A DNA stretch of 64,000 nucleotides from an uncultured Faecalibacterium sp. (GTDB lineage Bacteria; Bacillota; Clostridia; Oscillospirales; Ruminococcaceae). Of this stretch, positions 32,806 through 41,051 are shown piece after piece. Each line of letters opens with the position of its first letter. The first letter of the stretch is position 1. The stretch covers positions 1-64,000 of the forward strand of contig CAKSTO010000003.1 of the NCBI GenBank assembly GCA_934501115.1. The letters are read 5' to 3'. The translations under genes were made by a program, and so were the position numbers. The notes beneath the pieces are model-generated. The model saw nothing but the letters and a program-made list of their open reading frames with translations. It searched no databases and was not told where the DNA came from.

Positions 32806-33411
32806 ATGTCCCAGTCCATTTCCCGCCGGTCATTCCTGAAATGTGCCGGCTCCGGTGCGGTCAGCCTTGCGGCGGCTCTGCTTACCGGTGTATCTGTATC
32901 TGCGGCACAGCCGCGCCTTGCGGGCGAGCCTGCCCTGCTGGACGGCAAAGCCGCTGTGGAGCTGCTGGGCTATGCTCCGGCACAGGAAATGGGCAATGTG
33001 CTGGTGTATCTCTCGGTAGAAAACCTGTCTGCCTCTTCCCTGCCGGTGGACGCCAGCTACCTGCAGAGCCGCGAGGTGCGCACCCTTGGTGAGCTGTACA
33101 GCATGGGCGGCGGCTTTACAGCGGTGTGTGACGGCCAGACCGTCCGGTGCGGCAGCTTTGCTGCGCCGCTTTACGGTGAAAATGCCGCGGATGCATCGGT
33201 GTTCACGCTGAATCTGGCTGCAGGCCGGGGGGCATTGCTGCATTGCTTCTGCGCCGTGCCGGAAAACTGGCAGACGCTGGAGCTGACCTGGCATCCGGAT
33301 TTTGCTGCCGGCCGCAGCGTCACCTTTACCGTGCACCGTGACGCAGACGAAGTATCGCTGGGTTCTGTGCCTGCCTGCCCTGCCGAAGTGGGCAGCGTGG
33401 TGGATCTGTAA
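32806..33411 (+). CDS. Exported twin-arginine-type protein, unknown function
   Basis: A 201-residue protein with SRRSFLKCAGSG followed by a hydrophobic stretch and a signal-peptidase-like VSAAQ near residue 36; there is no typical lipobox, unlike its relatives at 29413 and 30168. The mature part has the same lay-out: a hydrophobic VLVYLSVENLS strand, a Cys-containing central part and a late NWQTLELTWHPDF resembling the GWKNLQITYMPTF of the 30168 protein. I therefore consider the two homologous. AGGAGG precedes the ATG at 32806. It probably sits on the outer surface; no enzymatic motif is seen. Confidence 0.75.
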   Translation: MSQSISRRSFLKCAGSGAVSLAAALLTGVSVSAAQPRLAGEPALLDGKAAVELLGYAPAQEMGNVLVYLSVENLSASSLPVDASYLQSREVRTLGELYSMGGGFTAVCDGQTVRCGSFAAPLYGENAADASVFTLNLAAGRGALLHCFCAVPENWQTLELTWHPDFAAGRSVTFTVHRDADEVSLGSVPACPAEVGSVVDL

Positions 33412-33481
33412 AAAAGAGAAATTAAAAGCGGGAGCTGCTGCACAGCATTTTGTGTGGAGTTCCTGTTTTTCGGTTAACGGG

Positions 33482-33667
33482 CTCGCCCTCTCCGTCACGG
33501 CTTACGCCGTGCCACATCCCCTTTTTGTCGCTGCGCGACATCTTCCCCCGGCCGGGGGAAGTCTTTCCTCAAAGGGAGAGGCCTTGGCAAAACTGGAAAC
33601 TCTGCCGCAATGCCAAAGGCTCTCCCTTTGGGAGAGCTGCTGAACGAAGTGAAGCTGAGAGGGCGAG
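33482..33667. repeat. Palindromic intergenic repeat, family A (copy 3, with extra segment)
   Basis: Ends CTCGCCCTCT and AGAGGGCGAG. The core includes TTGGCAAAACTGGAAACTCTGCC and CTCTCCCTTTGGGAGAGCT. An extra block GTCGCTGCGCGAC plus CTTCCCCCGGCCGGGGGAAG also occurs at about 53914-53954. Confidence 0.8.
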
Positions 33668-33686
33668 GACGCTGACCAATAAAATT

Positions 33687-33726
33687 AAAAAGCCATCTGT
33701 GATCGCAGCATCACAGATGGCTTTTT
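33687..33726. terminator. Terminator of the DUF3048 operon
   Basis: AAAAAGCCATCTGTGAT/ATCACAGATGGCTTTTT perfect stem, functional in both directions. Confidence 0.92.
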
Positions 33727-33732
33727 GCGTTG

Positions 33733-34830
33733 TTATGAGGCCGTGTGCACCAGCAGCTCCTCCCCTGCCGAATCCTGCACGGACAGCTCTTCGCCGGTGA
33801 CACTGGACACCAGCGCGAGATAGCTGCGCCCGGTGCGCAGGGTCAAAGGCTTGCCGTCGGCATCGTAAAGGGCAAAGGTGGAGTCTGTCCCCTGCGTCCA
33901 CGTAATGTGCCACAGGCGGCCGCTGTTCAGCCAGATGCCGCCGCCGAGGGTCAGGTCGTAATCCAGCGTGCGCTCGTCATCCCGCAGGCTGGAGCTGCTG
34001 AACAGGATCAGCAGATTCTCAAACTGCGCCTGTGTGCCGGTGTTGGCGTCCAGCTGAGGGGTGCCGTCACTGTGCAGCATCCCGTAGGTGCCGGAAGCAG
34101 CGTCATAGACAAAGCCGGTAGAACTCTGAGCACCAAAGTTCACCCGCACGCGTGCAGCGTCCTCTGCTCCGGGCTCCGGCAGGCGGGAGTCAGCCTTCAT
34201 GGGCAGCAGCGCCGGGAGAAAATGTGTGGTGGTGTTTTCTTCGGAACGATCCGCCGCAGCAGAGGAGGCCGCCGACTCATCCAGATGCGAGGAGATGCTC
34301 AGGCTGCTCAGCACACGCTGCACATCCAGGCCGCTGGTGTACCAGAGCGGTGCGCTGCTCCAGCTGCTGCCGCAGGAAAAGGCGTTGCGGCCGACCTCCA
34401 GCGCATCCACAGCCCGGAGGTTGCAGTAGTCAAGATAGTTGCGGGCAAACGGATTGCTGCCGCGCTGGATGGGGATCACTTCCTGACCGCTGAGCAGGCG
34501 CCAATAGAGATCCTGCCCCAGCGTGACGGGGCCTGTGGTGGGCATGGAACTGACTGCAGGGTAGACCAGACACAGGCTGGTGGGCGCGTCGGCAGCAGTC
34601 TGTGCTTCCAGCACGATCGAAGCACTGCCGATGCCCCACTGCACGATGCTGCCGGGGGCATTGTCGATGACGATGGCCGCAGTGCGCTCGCCGGGGTACT
34701 GCAGCTCCTGCCCGGTCAACGGGTCGACGGGGACGTGCTCGGACGCAGATTCTCCGCCGAATGTGCAGCTGCTTAGCAGTGCAGCGCACAGTGCGGCGGC
34801 TGCTGCCGCACGGATCCAGATGCGTTTCAT
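33733..34830 (-). CDS. DUF3048-domain lipoprotein
   Basis: A 365-residue protein with a lipoprotein signal (MKRIWIRAAAAA... lipobox LLSSC, about Cys22). The N-terminal mature half has the DUF3048 pattern: DPLTGQEL, AIVIDNAPGSIVQWGIGSAS, and CLVYPAVSSMPTTGPV; a C-terminal sub-domain carries RVNFGAQSSTGFVYD and IWLNSGRLWHITW. It resembles YerB of Bacillus, whose function is unsettled. Several canonical DUF3048 residues (R-P before I/V, RSARP) are altered, so it looks like a diverged paralogue of the gene just upstream. It is co-transcribed with that gene (15-nt gap). Extracellular location is inferred. Confidence 0.78.
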   Translation of the reverse strand: MKRIWIRAAAAAALCAALLSSCTFGGESASEHVPVDPLTGQELQYPGERTAAIVIDNAPGSIVQWGIGSASIVLEAQTAADAPTSLCLVYPAVSSMPTTGPVTLGQDLYWRLLSGQEVIPIQRGSNPFARNYLDYCNLRAVDALEVGRNAFSCGSSWSSAPLWYTSGLDVQRVLSSLSISSHLDESAASSAAADRSEENTTTHFLPALLPMKADSRLPEPGAEDAARVRVNFGAQSSTGFVYDAASGTYGMLHSDGTPQLDANTGTQAQFENLLILFSSSSLRDDERTLDYDLTLGGGIWLNSGRLWHITWTQGTDSTFALYDADGKPLTLRTGRSYLALVSSVTGEELSVQDSAGEELLVHTAS

Positions 34831-34845
34831 GGTGATGTCCCCTTG

Positions 34846-36081
34846 TTACTGATAGCTGAAATTCGCCCACTCGTCATCGTCCACGATGGCAAGGTAGGTC
34901 TTGCCGCGGTTGAAGACGACCTCGGCGCCGTTTTTGTCGTAGATGTGCAGCGGATGCTCGGGCGAAGCTTTCTCCCAGCGGCCGGTCTGCACACCGCCCC
35001 GGCTGAAGAAGAAGGCTTCGCCGCCGGAGATGTAGCTTACCTGCTGCACATCGCCGGAGTCGCCGGGGTAACGCTCGATGGGGGCAAAACAGACGGCGAG
35101 ATTGTCGAAGCTCAGCTGCCTGCCGCTCAGCTCGTCCACGGTATTCTCGACCTTGCCGGAAAGGCGGCTGTACATCTGCATTTTGTAGGTGCGATCCAGC
35201 CAGTTGTAGCTGAAGCTGGTTCTGTAGTTGTCCGAGTGGGTGATGCTGACCGATCGGCCGGACGCCGCATTTTTCATGGCGTTCTCCTCGCCGGTGCGGT
35301 AGTCGGCAAAGCGGAAGAAGGTAGCATCGTAGTCGTATTTCAGGCCGATGCCTGCGTTGGAAGCCGCCTGCTTGATCTCACCGCCGGAAGTGAACTCGGT
35401 GTGCTCATAGGCAACATCCCGGCCGCGGTTGTTGCGATGGGCAACATGGGGGTGCACCGGGGTGCCAAAGTAGCTCTTGCCGCCGATGTTCAGGCCGGAG
35501 TAATTGTACACGCTGATGAACTTGGTACAGGCGGCACTCTCGCCGTCGTGGTAATACAGCGCCTGATAAGGCATCAGAAGCTGTAAAAACTGGTCACGGC
35601 CGGAGCGCAGAGGGCCGACTTCCGGGATCGCGTCCGCATCGTGATAGACTGCGCAGAAACGGGTGATGCCGCCTTCCACCTTGCACTCGATGAGCAGGTC
35701 GGCCGAACCGATGCCGCGCTGCGGGCGGGCATTCTGACGGGCAGTGTTGGAGATGTTGTTGACCATCACGCCTACGATGCGGCCATTGCTGCGCTTGGCT
35801 TCGCCGGTCAGCGGGTCGGCATCATAAGCCGGCAGCGCGCCGACCCCGGGATCCCCTGCCGGGAGCGATGCTGCACTCATGTCCCCCGACCCGGCAGAGG
35901 ACGCAGCGGCCTCGCCGGAAGCGGCAGAGCCGGATGCAGCGCTGCCCAGACCGAGAGTTTTCTGAAGCCAGGAAGAAAAGCTGCTGCCCATGGCAGCCTG
36001 ACCACCGGTGCAGCCGGAAAGAGCCAGAGATGCAGCGGCAGCGCCGGTGAGACGAAGAACGGCACGGCGAGTGACCTTCAT
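34846..36081 (-). CDS. DUF3048-domain lipoprotein (YerB-like)
   Basis: A 411-residue protein with signal KVTRRAVLRLTGAAAASLAL and lipobox LSGC (about Cys24). An Ala/Ser/Gly-rich linker (about 45-85) spaces the domain from the membrane. The DUF3048 hallmarks are clear: DPLTGEAKRSNGRIVGVMVNN, ARPQRGIGSADLLIECKVEGGITRF, and GPLRSGRDQFLQL. The C-terminal part has RTYKMQMYSRLSGK and VVFNRGKTYLAIV. Family function is unknown; a cell-envelope role is likely. GGAGG precedes the ATG at 36081. It is the first gene of a two-gene operon with its paralogue. Confidence 0.85.
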   Translation of the reverse strand: MKVTRRAVLRLTGAAAASLALSGCTGGQAAMGSSFSSWLQKTLGLGSAASGSAASGEAAASSAGSGDMSAASLPAGDPGVGALPAYDADPLTGEAKRSNGRIVGVMVNNISNTARQNARPQRGIGSADLLIECKVEGGITRFCAVYHDADAIPEVGPLRSGRDQFLQLLMPYQALYYHDGESAACTKFISVYNYSGLNIGGKSYFGTPVHPHVAHRNNRGRDVAYEHTEFTSGGEIKQAASNAGIGLKYDYDATFFRFADYRTGEENAMKNAASGRSVSITHSDNYRTSFSYNWLDRTYKMQMYSRLSGKVENTVDELSGRQLSFDNLAVCFAPIERYPGDSGDVQQVSYISGGEAFFFSRGGVQTGRWEKASPEHPLHIYDKNGAEVVFNRGKTYLAIVDDDEWANFSYQ

Positions 36082-36194
36082 ACGAAAAACCTCCTGTACA
36101 AAAATCAACGCATCCCGGAGAAAATGCGGGGAATGAACCATTCCCGAAGATCGGAGAGAAAACCTCCGGCTGCGTTGCAAACGGATTTGATTTG

Positions 36195-36223
36195 ATTGTA
36201 ACGATTCTTGAGGCATTTGTAAA
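36195..36223 (-). promoter_or_regulatory. Promoter of the DUF3048 operon
   Basis: On the minus strand, TTTACA (36218-36223), 17 bp, TACAAT (36195-36200). Confidence 0.75.
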
Positions 36224-36282
36224 GTGAAAGTTGCAACGGATGGGTCTGCGCCGTCTTTTTGAGGCTTTTTGCCCGGGAACCC

Positions 36283-36311
36283 TTGCATTTTGCGCAAAGT
36301 TGTGGTAATAT
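36283..36311 (+). promoter_or_regulatory. tRNA-Lys promoter
   Basis: TTGCAT (36283-36288), 17 bp, TAATAT (36306-36311), 32 bp before the tRNA. Confidence 0.75.
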
Positions 36312-36343
36312 TATTCGGCAGTATTGTTTTGCTGCAGGAATAT

Positions 36344-36419
36344 GCGCTCGTAGCTCAGCCGGTAGAGCATCTGACTTTTAATCAGAGGGCCAGGGATTCG
36401 AGTTCCCTCGAGCGCACCA
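36344..36419 (+). tRNA. tRNA-Lys (anticodon TTT)
   Basis: A full cloverleaf: acceptor GCGCTCG/CGAGCGC, D arm with TAGCTCAG, anticodon stem TCTGA/TCAGA with loop CTTTTAA, T arm with GGATTCGAGTTCC, and an encoded CCA end. A stand-alone gene with its own promoter and terminator. Confidence 0.96.
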
Positions 36420-36423
36420 AAAG

Positions 36424-36464
36424 GACGATAAATCGTTGAGAGAAACGGTTTGTCGTCTTTTTTG
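36424..36464 (+). terminator. tRNA-Lys terminator
   Basis: GACGATAAATCGTT/AACGGTTTGTCGTC stem with G-U pairs, followed by TTTTTTGTTTT. Confidence 0.85.
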
Positions 36465-36556
36465 TTTTATACGGGCTTTTTGAGCTTGTACCTATGATTT
36501 TTTCAAAAATTTTAGAGGTCAGAGGTACAAAAATGAAGAAGATTCAGAAAAGTGCA

Positions 36557-36605
36557 CAATGCCCGCCCACCGTGGAGATTCAGCTCCATGGGTGGGCGGG
36601 CATTG
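36557..36605. terminator. Strong hairpin in the 36.4-36.8 kb gap
   Basis: A 15-bp perfect stem CAATGCCCGCCCACC/GGTGGGCGGGCATTG. Read on the minus strand it is followed by TGCACTTTTC, so it may be a back-up terminator for glvA. The rest of the 372-bp gap has only the next hairpin and no gene. Confidence 0.6.
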
Positions 36606-36654
36606 CTTTACGATTCGGTGGGGAGCTGCATACGAAAGAACGACGGCAACAGAA

Positions 36655-36695
36655 AAGGGACACCGACAGCACCGTAGTGCTGTCCGATGTCCCTT
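36655..36695 (-). terminator. Probable terminator downstream of glvA
   Basis: AAGGGACA...TGTCCCTT with an inner CAGCAC/GTGCTG stem. On the minus strand it is followed by TTTTCTGTT. Confidence 0.7.
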
Positions 36696-36791
36696 GAGGC
36701 TGGTTTTATCGCAGCCCGCCAACCTCAGGCATTTTCGCCCTGCATTTGAAAAATGTTCGAGGCGGGAAGCGCTTCAGAAAAACGACCGGAC

Positions 36792-38117
36792 TCAGTGCAG
36801 CTCAGGCCAATAGTCCTTATTGGCCTCGATCAGATCATCCAGGATTTCCTTGGCGACCTTGGCGCTGGGCACAGTCTTGCTCAGAGTCAATGCCTGCCAC
36901 ATCTTCTGGTAGCTGTGCTCGCAGTAGGCCTCGACCACCAGCTTTTCCACGGCGACCTGCTGGTTCATCATACCCAGCTGGAAGGTCGGGATCTCACCCT
37001 GACACAGGGGCTCCGGGCCGTCGTTGCCCACCAGACAGGGAACCTCCACCATGGCGTGAGGATCGAAATTGCTGATGGCACCCTTGTTCTCCACGATGCA
37101 GAGCATCCGCTCGTGGGTATTGTAGGCAATGGCGCGAGCCAGATCGACGATAAAGCTGGCGTGGTTGTCGATGCTGAACTCATCGCCCTTAAACTCGCCC
37201 GAAGCGGTAATGGCGCGTGCTGCACCGAAGACATTCTTTTCGCGGCCATCGATCACCTCGTTGGCGCGGGTGTAGTTGGGGTCACTGTGCTCCACCACGT
37301 AGTCCGGGTACAGATAGTACTTCAGGTAGGTGTTGGGCAGGCAGTCCGGAGTGACCGCCAGCAGATCGGCGGCCTTGCGGTGGGTCTCCTGCCAGCTGGC
37401 ATCCATGTGCTGAGTCTCAATGGCCTTCTGGGTCAGATAGCCGTTTTTGCTTACGTAGTCGATCAGCTGCGGGGTGTAGTCGGTGCCATCTTTGCCCTTG
37501 ACACTGGTCCACCAGCCAAAGTGATTCAGACCGTAGTAACGCACGTCCAGATCCTGCGGGGTCTTGCCCACGATGTAGCTCATGCGGCGCAATGTGCCCA
37601 CCGGCATATCGCAGATGTTGATGATCTTGGAGTGAGGACGAAGCACACGGCAGGCCTCAGCGACGATGGACGCAGGGTTGGAGTAATTGAGCATCCAGCA
37701 GTTGGGGCTGTATTTCTCCATATAGTCGATCAGCTGCATGATGTCAGGGATGCTGCGCATACCATAGGCGATGCCGCCGGGGCCGCAGGTCTCCTGACCC
37801 ACAACACCATGACTCAAAGGGATCTTTTCGTCCTTTTCACGCATGGGATAGCCGCCGCTGCGGATGTGTGCCATGCAGAAATCCACATCGGTGAAGGCCT
37901 CTTCGGGGTCGGTGGTATAGCTGAATGCCACATCCGGGGCGACCTTCTTCATGGCCAGTGCCACAGCATCGGCAATGGTCTTCTGACGCTCGGGGTTGTT
38001 ATCGTACAGCTTCAGGCTGCGGATCGGGAAGCGATCCAGACTATGCATCAGCATCATAACGATGCCCGGCGTATAGGTGCTGCCGCCGCCGGCGATCACA
38101 ATAGAAAACTTTTTCAT
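36792..38117 (-). CDS. glvA: 6-phospho-alpha-glucosidase, glycoside hydrolase family 4 (GlvA/MalH type)
   Basis: A 441-residue NAD+- and Mn2+-dependent cytoplasmic hydrolase that cleaves maltose 6'-phosphate and related 6-phospho-alpha-glucosides. The N-terminal dinucleotide fold is FSIVIAGGGSTYTPGIV. The metal site Cys169-Asp170-Met-Pro (NICDMPVG) is the alpha-type signature, whereas the beta-type enzymes have CNVP. His199 in GLNHFGWWTS and the C-terminal EANKDYWPEL match Bacillus GlvA closely. It is the last gene of the operon with glvC, which supplies its phosphorylated substrate. Confidence 0.95.
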   Translation of the reverse strand: MKKFSIVIAGGGSTYTPGIVMMLMHSLDRFPIRSLKLYDNNPERQKTIADAVALAMKKVAPDVAFSYTTDPEEAFTDVDFCMAHIRSGGYPMREKDEKIPLSHGVVGQETCGPGGIAYGMRSIPDIMQLIDYMEKYSPNCWMLNYSNPASIVAEACRVLRPHSKIINICDMPVGTLRRMSYIVGKTPQDLDVRYYGLNHFGWWTSVKGKDGTDYTPQLIDYVSKNGYLTQKAIETQHMDASWQETHRKAADLLAVTPDCLPNTYLKYYLYPDYVVEHSDPNYTRANEVIDGREKNVFGAARAITASGEFKGDEFSIDNHASFIVDLARAIAYNTHERMLCIVENKGAISNFDPHAMVEVPCLVGNDGPEPLCQGEIPTFQLGMMNQQVAVEKLVVEAYCEHSYQKMWQALTLSKTVPSAKVAKEILDDLIEANKDYWPELH

Positions 38118-38177
38118 GGAAAAATGCCCTCCTTCTTATGGATGTTTTCTATAATTCAATTCAAGAGACGCAATTGG

Positions 38178-39776
38178 TTAATCTTCACCGCTCAGGCCAA
38201 GCTCTGCATCCACGGCCTTGCGCACGGCGTTGACCTTCAGGCCATACACTACCTGCACATTTTTGCCCTTGTGGATGACGGCAGAGGCACCGGTCTGGTT
38301 CTTCAGCACATCGTCCTGCACCTTGTCGGGGTCTGCCAGCTCAGTGCGCAGACGGGTGTAGCAGTTGGTCACCTTCAGGATGTTGCTCTTGCCGCCCAGA
38401 GCCTCCACGATGGTGGCGGCGTCCACGGCGTTATCCTGTGCGGGAGCAGCGGTGCCGGCTTCGGCAGCAGTCTTGGCCTTATACTCGGCTTTGGTGTGCA
38501 GCTTCATCTCCATGCCATCGGCCTCGCGACCCAGCGTGTGGAGGTTCAGCTTGACGATCAGAATGCGGAAGATCACATAGTACAGAACGAAGTACAGCAC
38601 GCCCACAGCGATGTAGACAGGCCAGCGGGTCTTGCCAATGCCCAGAGGCAGGTTGTACAGCAGGAAATCGATAAAGCCGTTGGGGCCGATGGCGCGGCAG
38701 CCCAGCAGGTTCAGCACCACAAAGCTGGAACCGGCCAGAACAGCGTGGACGACGAACAGGATGGGAGCCACGAACAGGAAGCTGAACTCGATGGGCTCGG
38801 TGACGCCGGCGATAAAGGAGGTGACAGCGGCGGTGATCAGCACGGGCTTGATCTTTTCGCGGTTCTCGGGGCGTGCAGTCTGGTACATGGCCAGGCAGGC
38901 ACCGATCAGACCGAACATCTTGGAGATGCCGCGGGCGTCCCAGATGACGGACTGGCTCAGCACAGCAACGGAAGGATCAGCGATCTCGGCATAGTAGATG
39001 TTGCGGGCACCCTCCAGCACCTGACCGCCAACGGTGGCAGTGCCGCCCAGAGAAGTGTACAGGAACGGAGTATAGACCAGATGGTGCAGACCGGTGGGGA
39101 TCAGCAGGCGCTCCAGCGTGCCGTAGACGAACAGGCCGAAGTTGCCTGCGCCGCGGATAAAGCCGCCCAGAGCGTTGATGCCAGCCTGTGCATACGGCCA
39201 CACAAAGGTGAACAGCACAGCCAGAACCACCATGACCGGGATCAGAACGATGAACACAAAACGAGTGCCGCCGTAGATCTGGAAAGCGTTGTTGAACTCA
39301 GTCTCGCAGAAGCGGTTGTGCACCCATGCGATCACGATGCCCAGCAGCAGGCCGATGAACACGCCCATGTCCAGGACCTGAACGCCCAGAACCATGGCCT
39401 GACCGGTGCCGGAAAGGCTGCCTTCCACCAGCATACCGCGCATGTTCATGAATTTGTTCATGGCATTGAGGAACACCAGGAATGCCAGCAGGGAGATAAA
39501 GCCTGCCTCAGACTTCTTTTTATTTGCCAGACCGACAGTCAGGCCGACACAGAAGATGACGCCCAGATTTGTCAGGATCGCATTGAGCGAGCCGGACAGC
39601 AGAGTGCCGAAGCCGATGGTGATGGGATTATTCAAAAACGGCAGAACGGCCTGCAGGCGAACATTTGTGAACAGGTTGCCGACGGCGATCAGGATGCCGG
39701 CGATCGGCAGGATTAGAACGGGAATGAACATTGCTTTGGAGAACCGCTGCAATGCATCCATTACCTTATCCTTCAT
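38178..39776 (-). CDS. glvC: PTS alpha-glucoside transporter EIICB (GlvC/MalB type)
   Basis: A 532-residue membrane protein. EIIC is N-terminal (about ten helices, residues 1-about 415; RFSKAMFIPVLILPIAGI and VTEPIEFSFLFVAPILFVVHA with the TEP motif). After an Ala/Pro linker, EIIB (about 445-532) carries the phosphocysteine Cys472 in KVTNCYTRLR. There is no EIIA. It imports maltose-type disaccharides as 6'-phosphates, matched to GlvA downstream. The operon is regulated by an RpiR-type gene upstream and has a promoter overlapping a dyad (39868-39905). Confidence 0.94.
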   Translation of the reverse strand: MKDKVMDALQRFSKAMFIPVLILPIAGILIAVGNLFTNVRLQAVLPFLNNPITIGFGTLLSGSLNAILTNLGVIFCVGLTVGLANKKKSEAGFISLLAFLVFLNAMNKFMNMRGMLVEGSLSGTGQAMVLGVQVLDMGVFIGLLLGIVIAWVHNRFCETEFNNAFQIYGGTRFVFIVLIPVMVVLAVLFTFVWPYAQAGINALGGFIRGAGNFGLFVYGTLERLLIPTGLHHLVYTPFLYTSLGGTATVGGQVLEGARNIYYAEIADPSVAVLSQSVIWDARGISKMFGLIGACLAMYQTARPENREKIKPVLITAAVTSFIAGVTEPIEFSFLFVAPILFVVHAVLAGSSFVVLNLLGCRAIGPNGFIDFLLYNLPLGIGKTRWPVYIAVGVLYFVLYYVIFRILIVKLNLHTLGREADGMEMKLHTKAEYKAKTAAEAGTAAPAQDNAVDAATIVEALGGKSNILKVTNCYTRLRTELADPDKVQDDVLKNQTGASAVIHKGKNVQVVYGLKVNAVRKAVDAELGLSGED

Positions 39777-39867
39777 AGATGAACTCCTTCTTTCTTATTT
39801 CATTTTCAAACACTGCTCTTTGATGGGATGCGTCCATCCACACATATCCGGCCGAATCTGTAATGCT

Positions 39868-39905
39868 ACTATCGCACAAAAATTTGCATCTGTAAACAAA
39901 TTTTG
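39868..39905 (-). promoter_or_regulatory. glvC-glvA promoter with dyad operator
   Basis: On the minus strand, TTTACA (39891-39896), 17 bp, GATAGT (39868-39873). CAAAAATTTG (39877-39886) and CAAATTTTG (39897-39905) form an inverted repeat across the -35, a good site for the adjacent RpiR-type protein. Confidence 0.65.
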
Positions 39906-39913
39906 AACAGAAG

Positions 39914-39944
39914 AAAACGCGTTACCCAAAGCGGTAACGCGTTT
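39914..39944 (-). terminator. Terminator between the rpiR-type gene and glvC
   Basis: AAACGCGTTACC/GGTAACGCGTTT stem, with TTTTC on the minus strand. It separates regulator and PTS transcription. Confidence 0.8.
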
Positions 39945-40000
39945 CTGGCGTTTCTGCGCAAAAATACAGTCTGCTTTTGCGCATCCTGCACAAATTTCCG

Positions 40001-40765
40001 CTATTTTGTATCGCTTCCGATGCACAGGCGGCGGTATTCGTAGGCGATCAACTCGATCAGCATCATCACCTGCGGAAAAAACGTGTTGGGCATGGTATTC
40101 TTATCGTCCAGCTTCCACTGGTTTTCCACCCGGAACCACAGGTCTGCATACTGCCCTACGCTGTTTTCCTGCTCGCCGGTGATGGCCACTGTGAACACCC
40201 CGTTCTCGCGTGCCGTGCGGATCTTATCCCGCACCATGGTGGTCTCGCCGGACTTGGAGATGCCGATAAACATCCCCATGCGGTTCAGCGTGTTTTCAAA
40301 GATGCCTACCGAGTCGCCGCCGGTGGCGCTGAAGCACAGGATGCCCATGCTTACCAGCTTCTGGGTCAGGTAGGAGGCCGTTATGCCGGAAAAGCCGGTG
40401 CCGTATACAAAGGTCATTTCGTCCCGCTGCTCCAGCAGCTTTTCGGCACAGACCTTCAGCTGGGTGTAGGTGTTGTAATTCAAAAGAGAGGCTGTGCCAA
40501 AGCTGTTCAGAAATTCCTCTTCGGCCTGCATGGTCTGGTGCGGCGTCTCGGTAAAGGAGCGCAGCTTGTAGCACATATCCACAAAACCGCTGTATTCCAT
40601 CTTCCGTGCCAGCCGCATGATGGTGGAGGTAGAGGTATAGTTCGCCCGCGCCACCCCGCGCACACCCTCGGTCTGCACGGTGTCCATGTGGTTCAGGATA
40701 TATTCCAGCACGGTCTGCTCTGTGTCGGTCAAGTTTTTGCCCTGCGTGATCTTTTCGATGTTCAC
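40001..40765 (-). CDS. RpiR-family regulator of the alpha-glucoside PTS operon (GlvR-like)
   Basis: A 254-residue regulator with an N-terminal HTH_6 domain (about 1-75; LTDTEQTVLEYILNHMD and STSTIMRLARKMEYSGF) and a C-terminal SIS sugar-phosphate isomerase-like domain (about 105-240; VYGTGFSGITASYLTQKL and IGISKSGETTMVRDKI). The SIS domain likely senses a sugar phosphate. I chose the GTG at 40765 because AGGAGG lies 7 nt upstream; no ATG is well placed. The gene precedes glvC on the same strand and is separated by a terminator. Confidence 0.9.
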   Translation of the reverse strand: MNIEKITQGKNLTDTEQTVLEYILNHMDTVQTEGVRGVARANYTSTSTIMRLARKMEYSGFVDMCYKLRSFTETPHQTMQAEEEFLNSFGTASLLNYNTYTQLKVCAEKLLEQRDEMTFVYGTGFSGITASYLTQKLVSMGILCFSATGGDSVGIFENTLNRMGMFIGISKSGETTMVRDKIRTARENGVFTVAITGEQENSVGQYADLWFRVENQWKLDDKNTMPNTFFPQVMMLIELIAYEYRRLCIGSDTK

Positions 40766-40935
40766 AAAAATACCTCCTGTGCCAGGCGTGCCGTTCCATC
40801 CGTCTGCGCTTGATCGTCTCAACCGTATCGTACCTCTTGTGCGGGCGGACGTCAAGGATGGATTTCCGATTTATGGGGCGGCTGAGCAAACGTCCTCCGT
40901 GGTGCTGACAGTGCCGGGATTCATTCTGCCGGCTA

Positions 40936-41021
40936 TTGCAAAGCGGGGGAGGCAGAAGTAAAATAGAAGCATCAAAACCTGAACGGGCCGGTCAAAACGG
41001 AGAAATTTGACCGGCCCGTTT
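40936..41021 (+). promoter_or_regulatory. Promoter and 5' hairpin of the aminopeptidase gene
   Basis: TTGCAA (40936-40941), 17 bp, TAAAAT (40959-40964). A perfect 15-bp hairpin AACGGGCCGGTCAAA/TTTGACCGGCCCGTT (40982-41020) follows at about +12, ending 30 nt before the ATG. It may attenuate or protect the transcript. Nothing else is seen in 40766-40935. Confidence 0.65.
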
Positions 41022-41051
41022 CTGAAGAAACATGAGTCGGAGGTTCAAACC

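Noticed and set aside
36753..39716. Open frame of nearly 1000 codons on the plus strand opposite glvA and glvC.
   Set aside because: The opposite strand encodes two textbook proteins with catalytic motifs. The plus-strand product is His/Gln/Val-rich, as expected from antisense reading of GC-rich codons, and has no ribosome site or domain.
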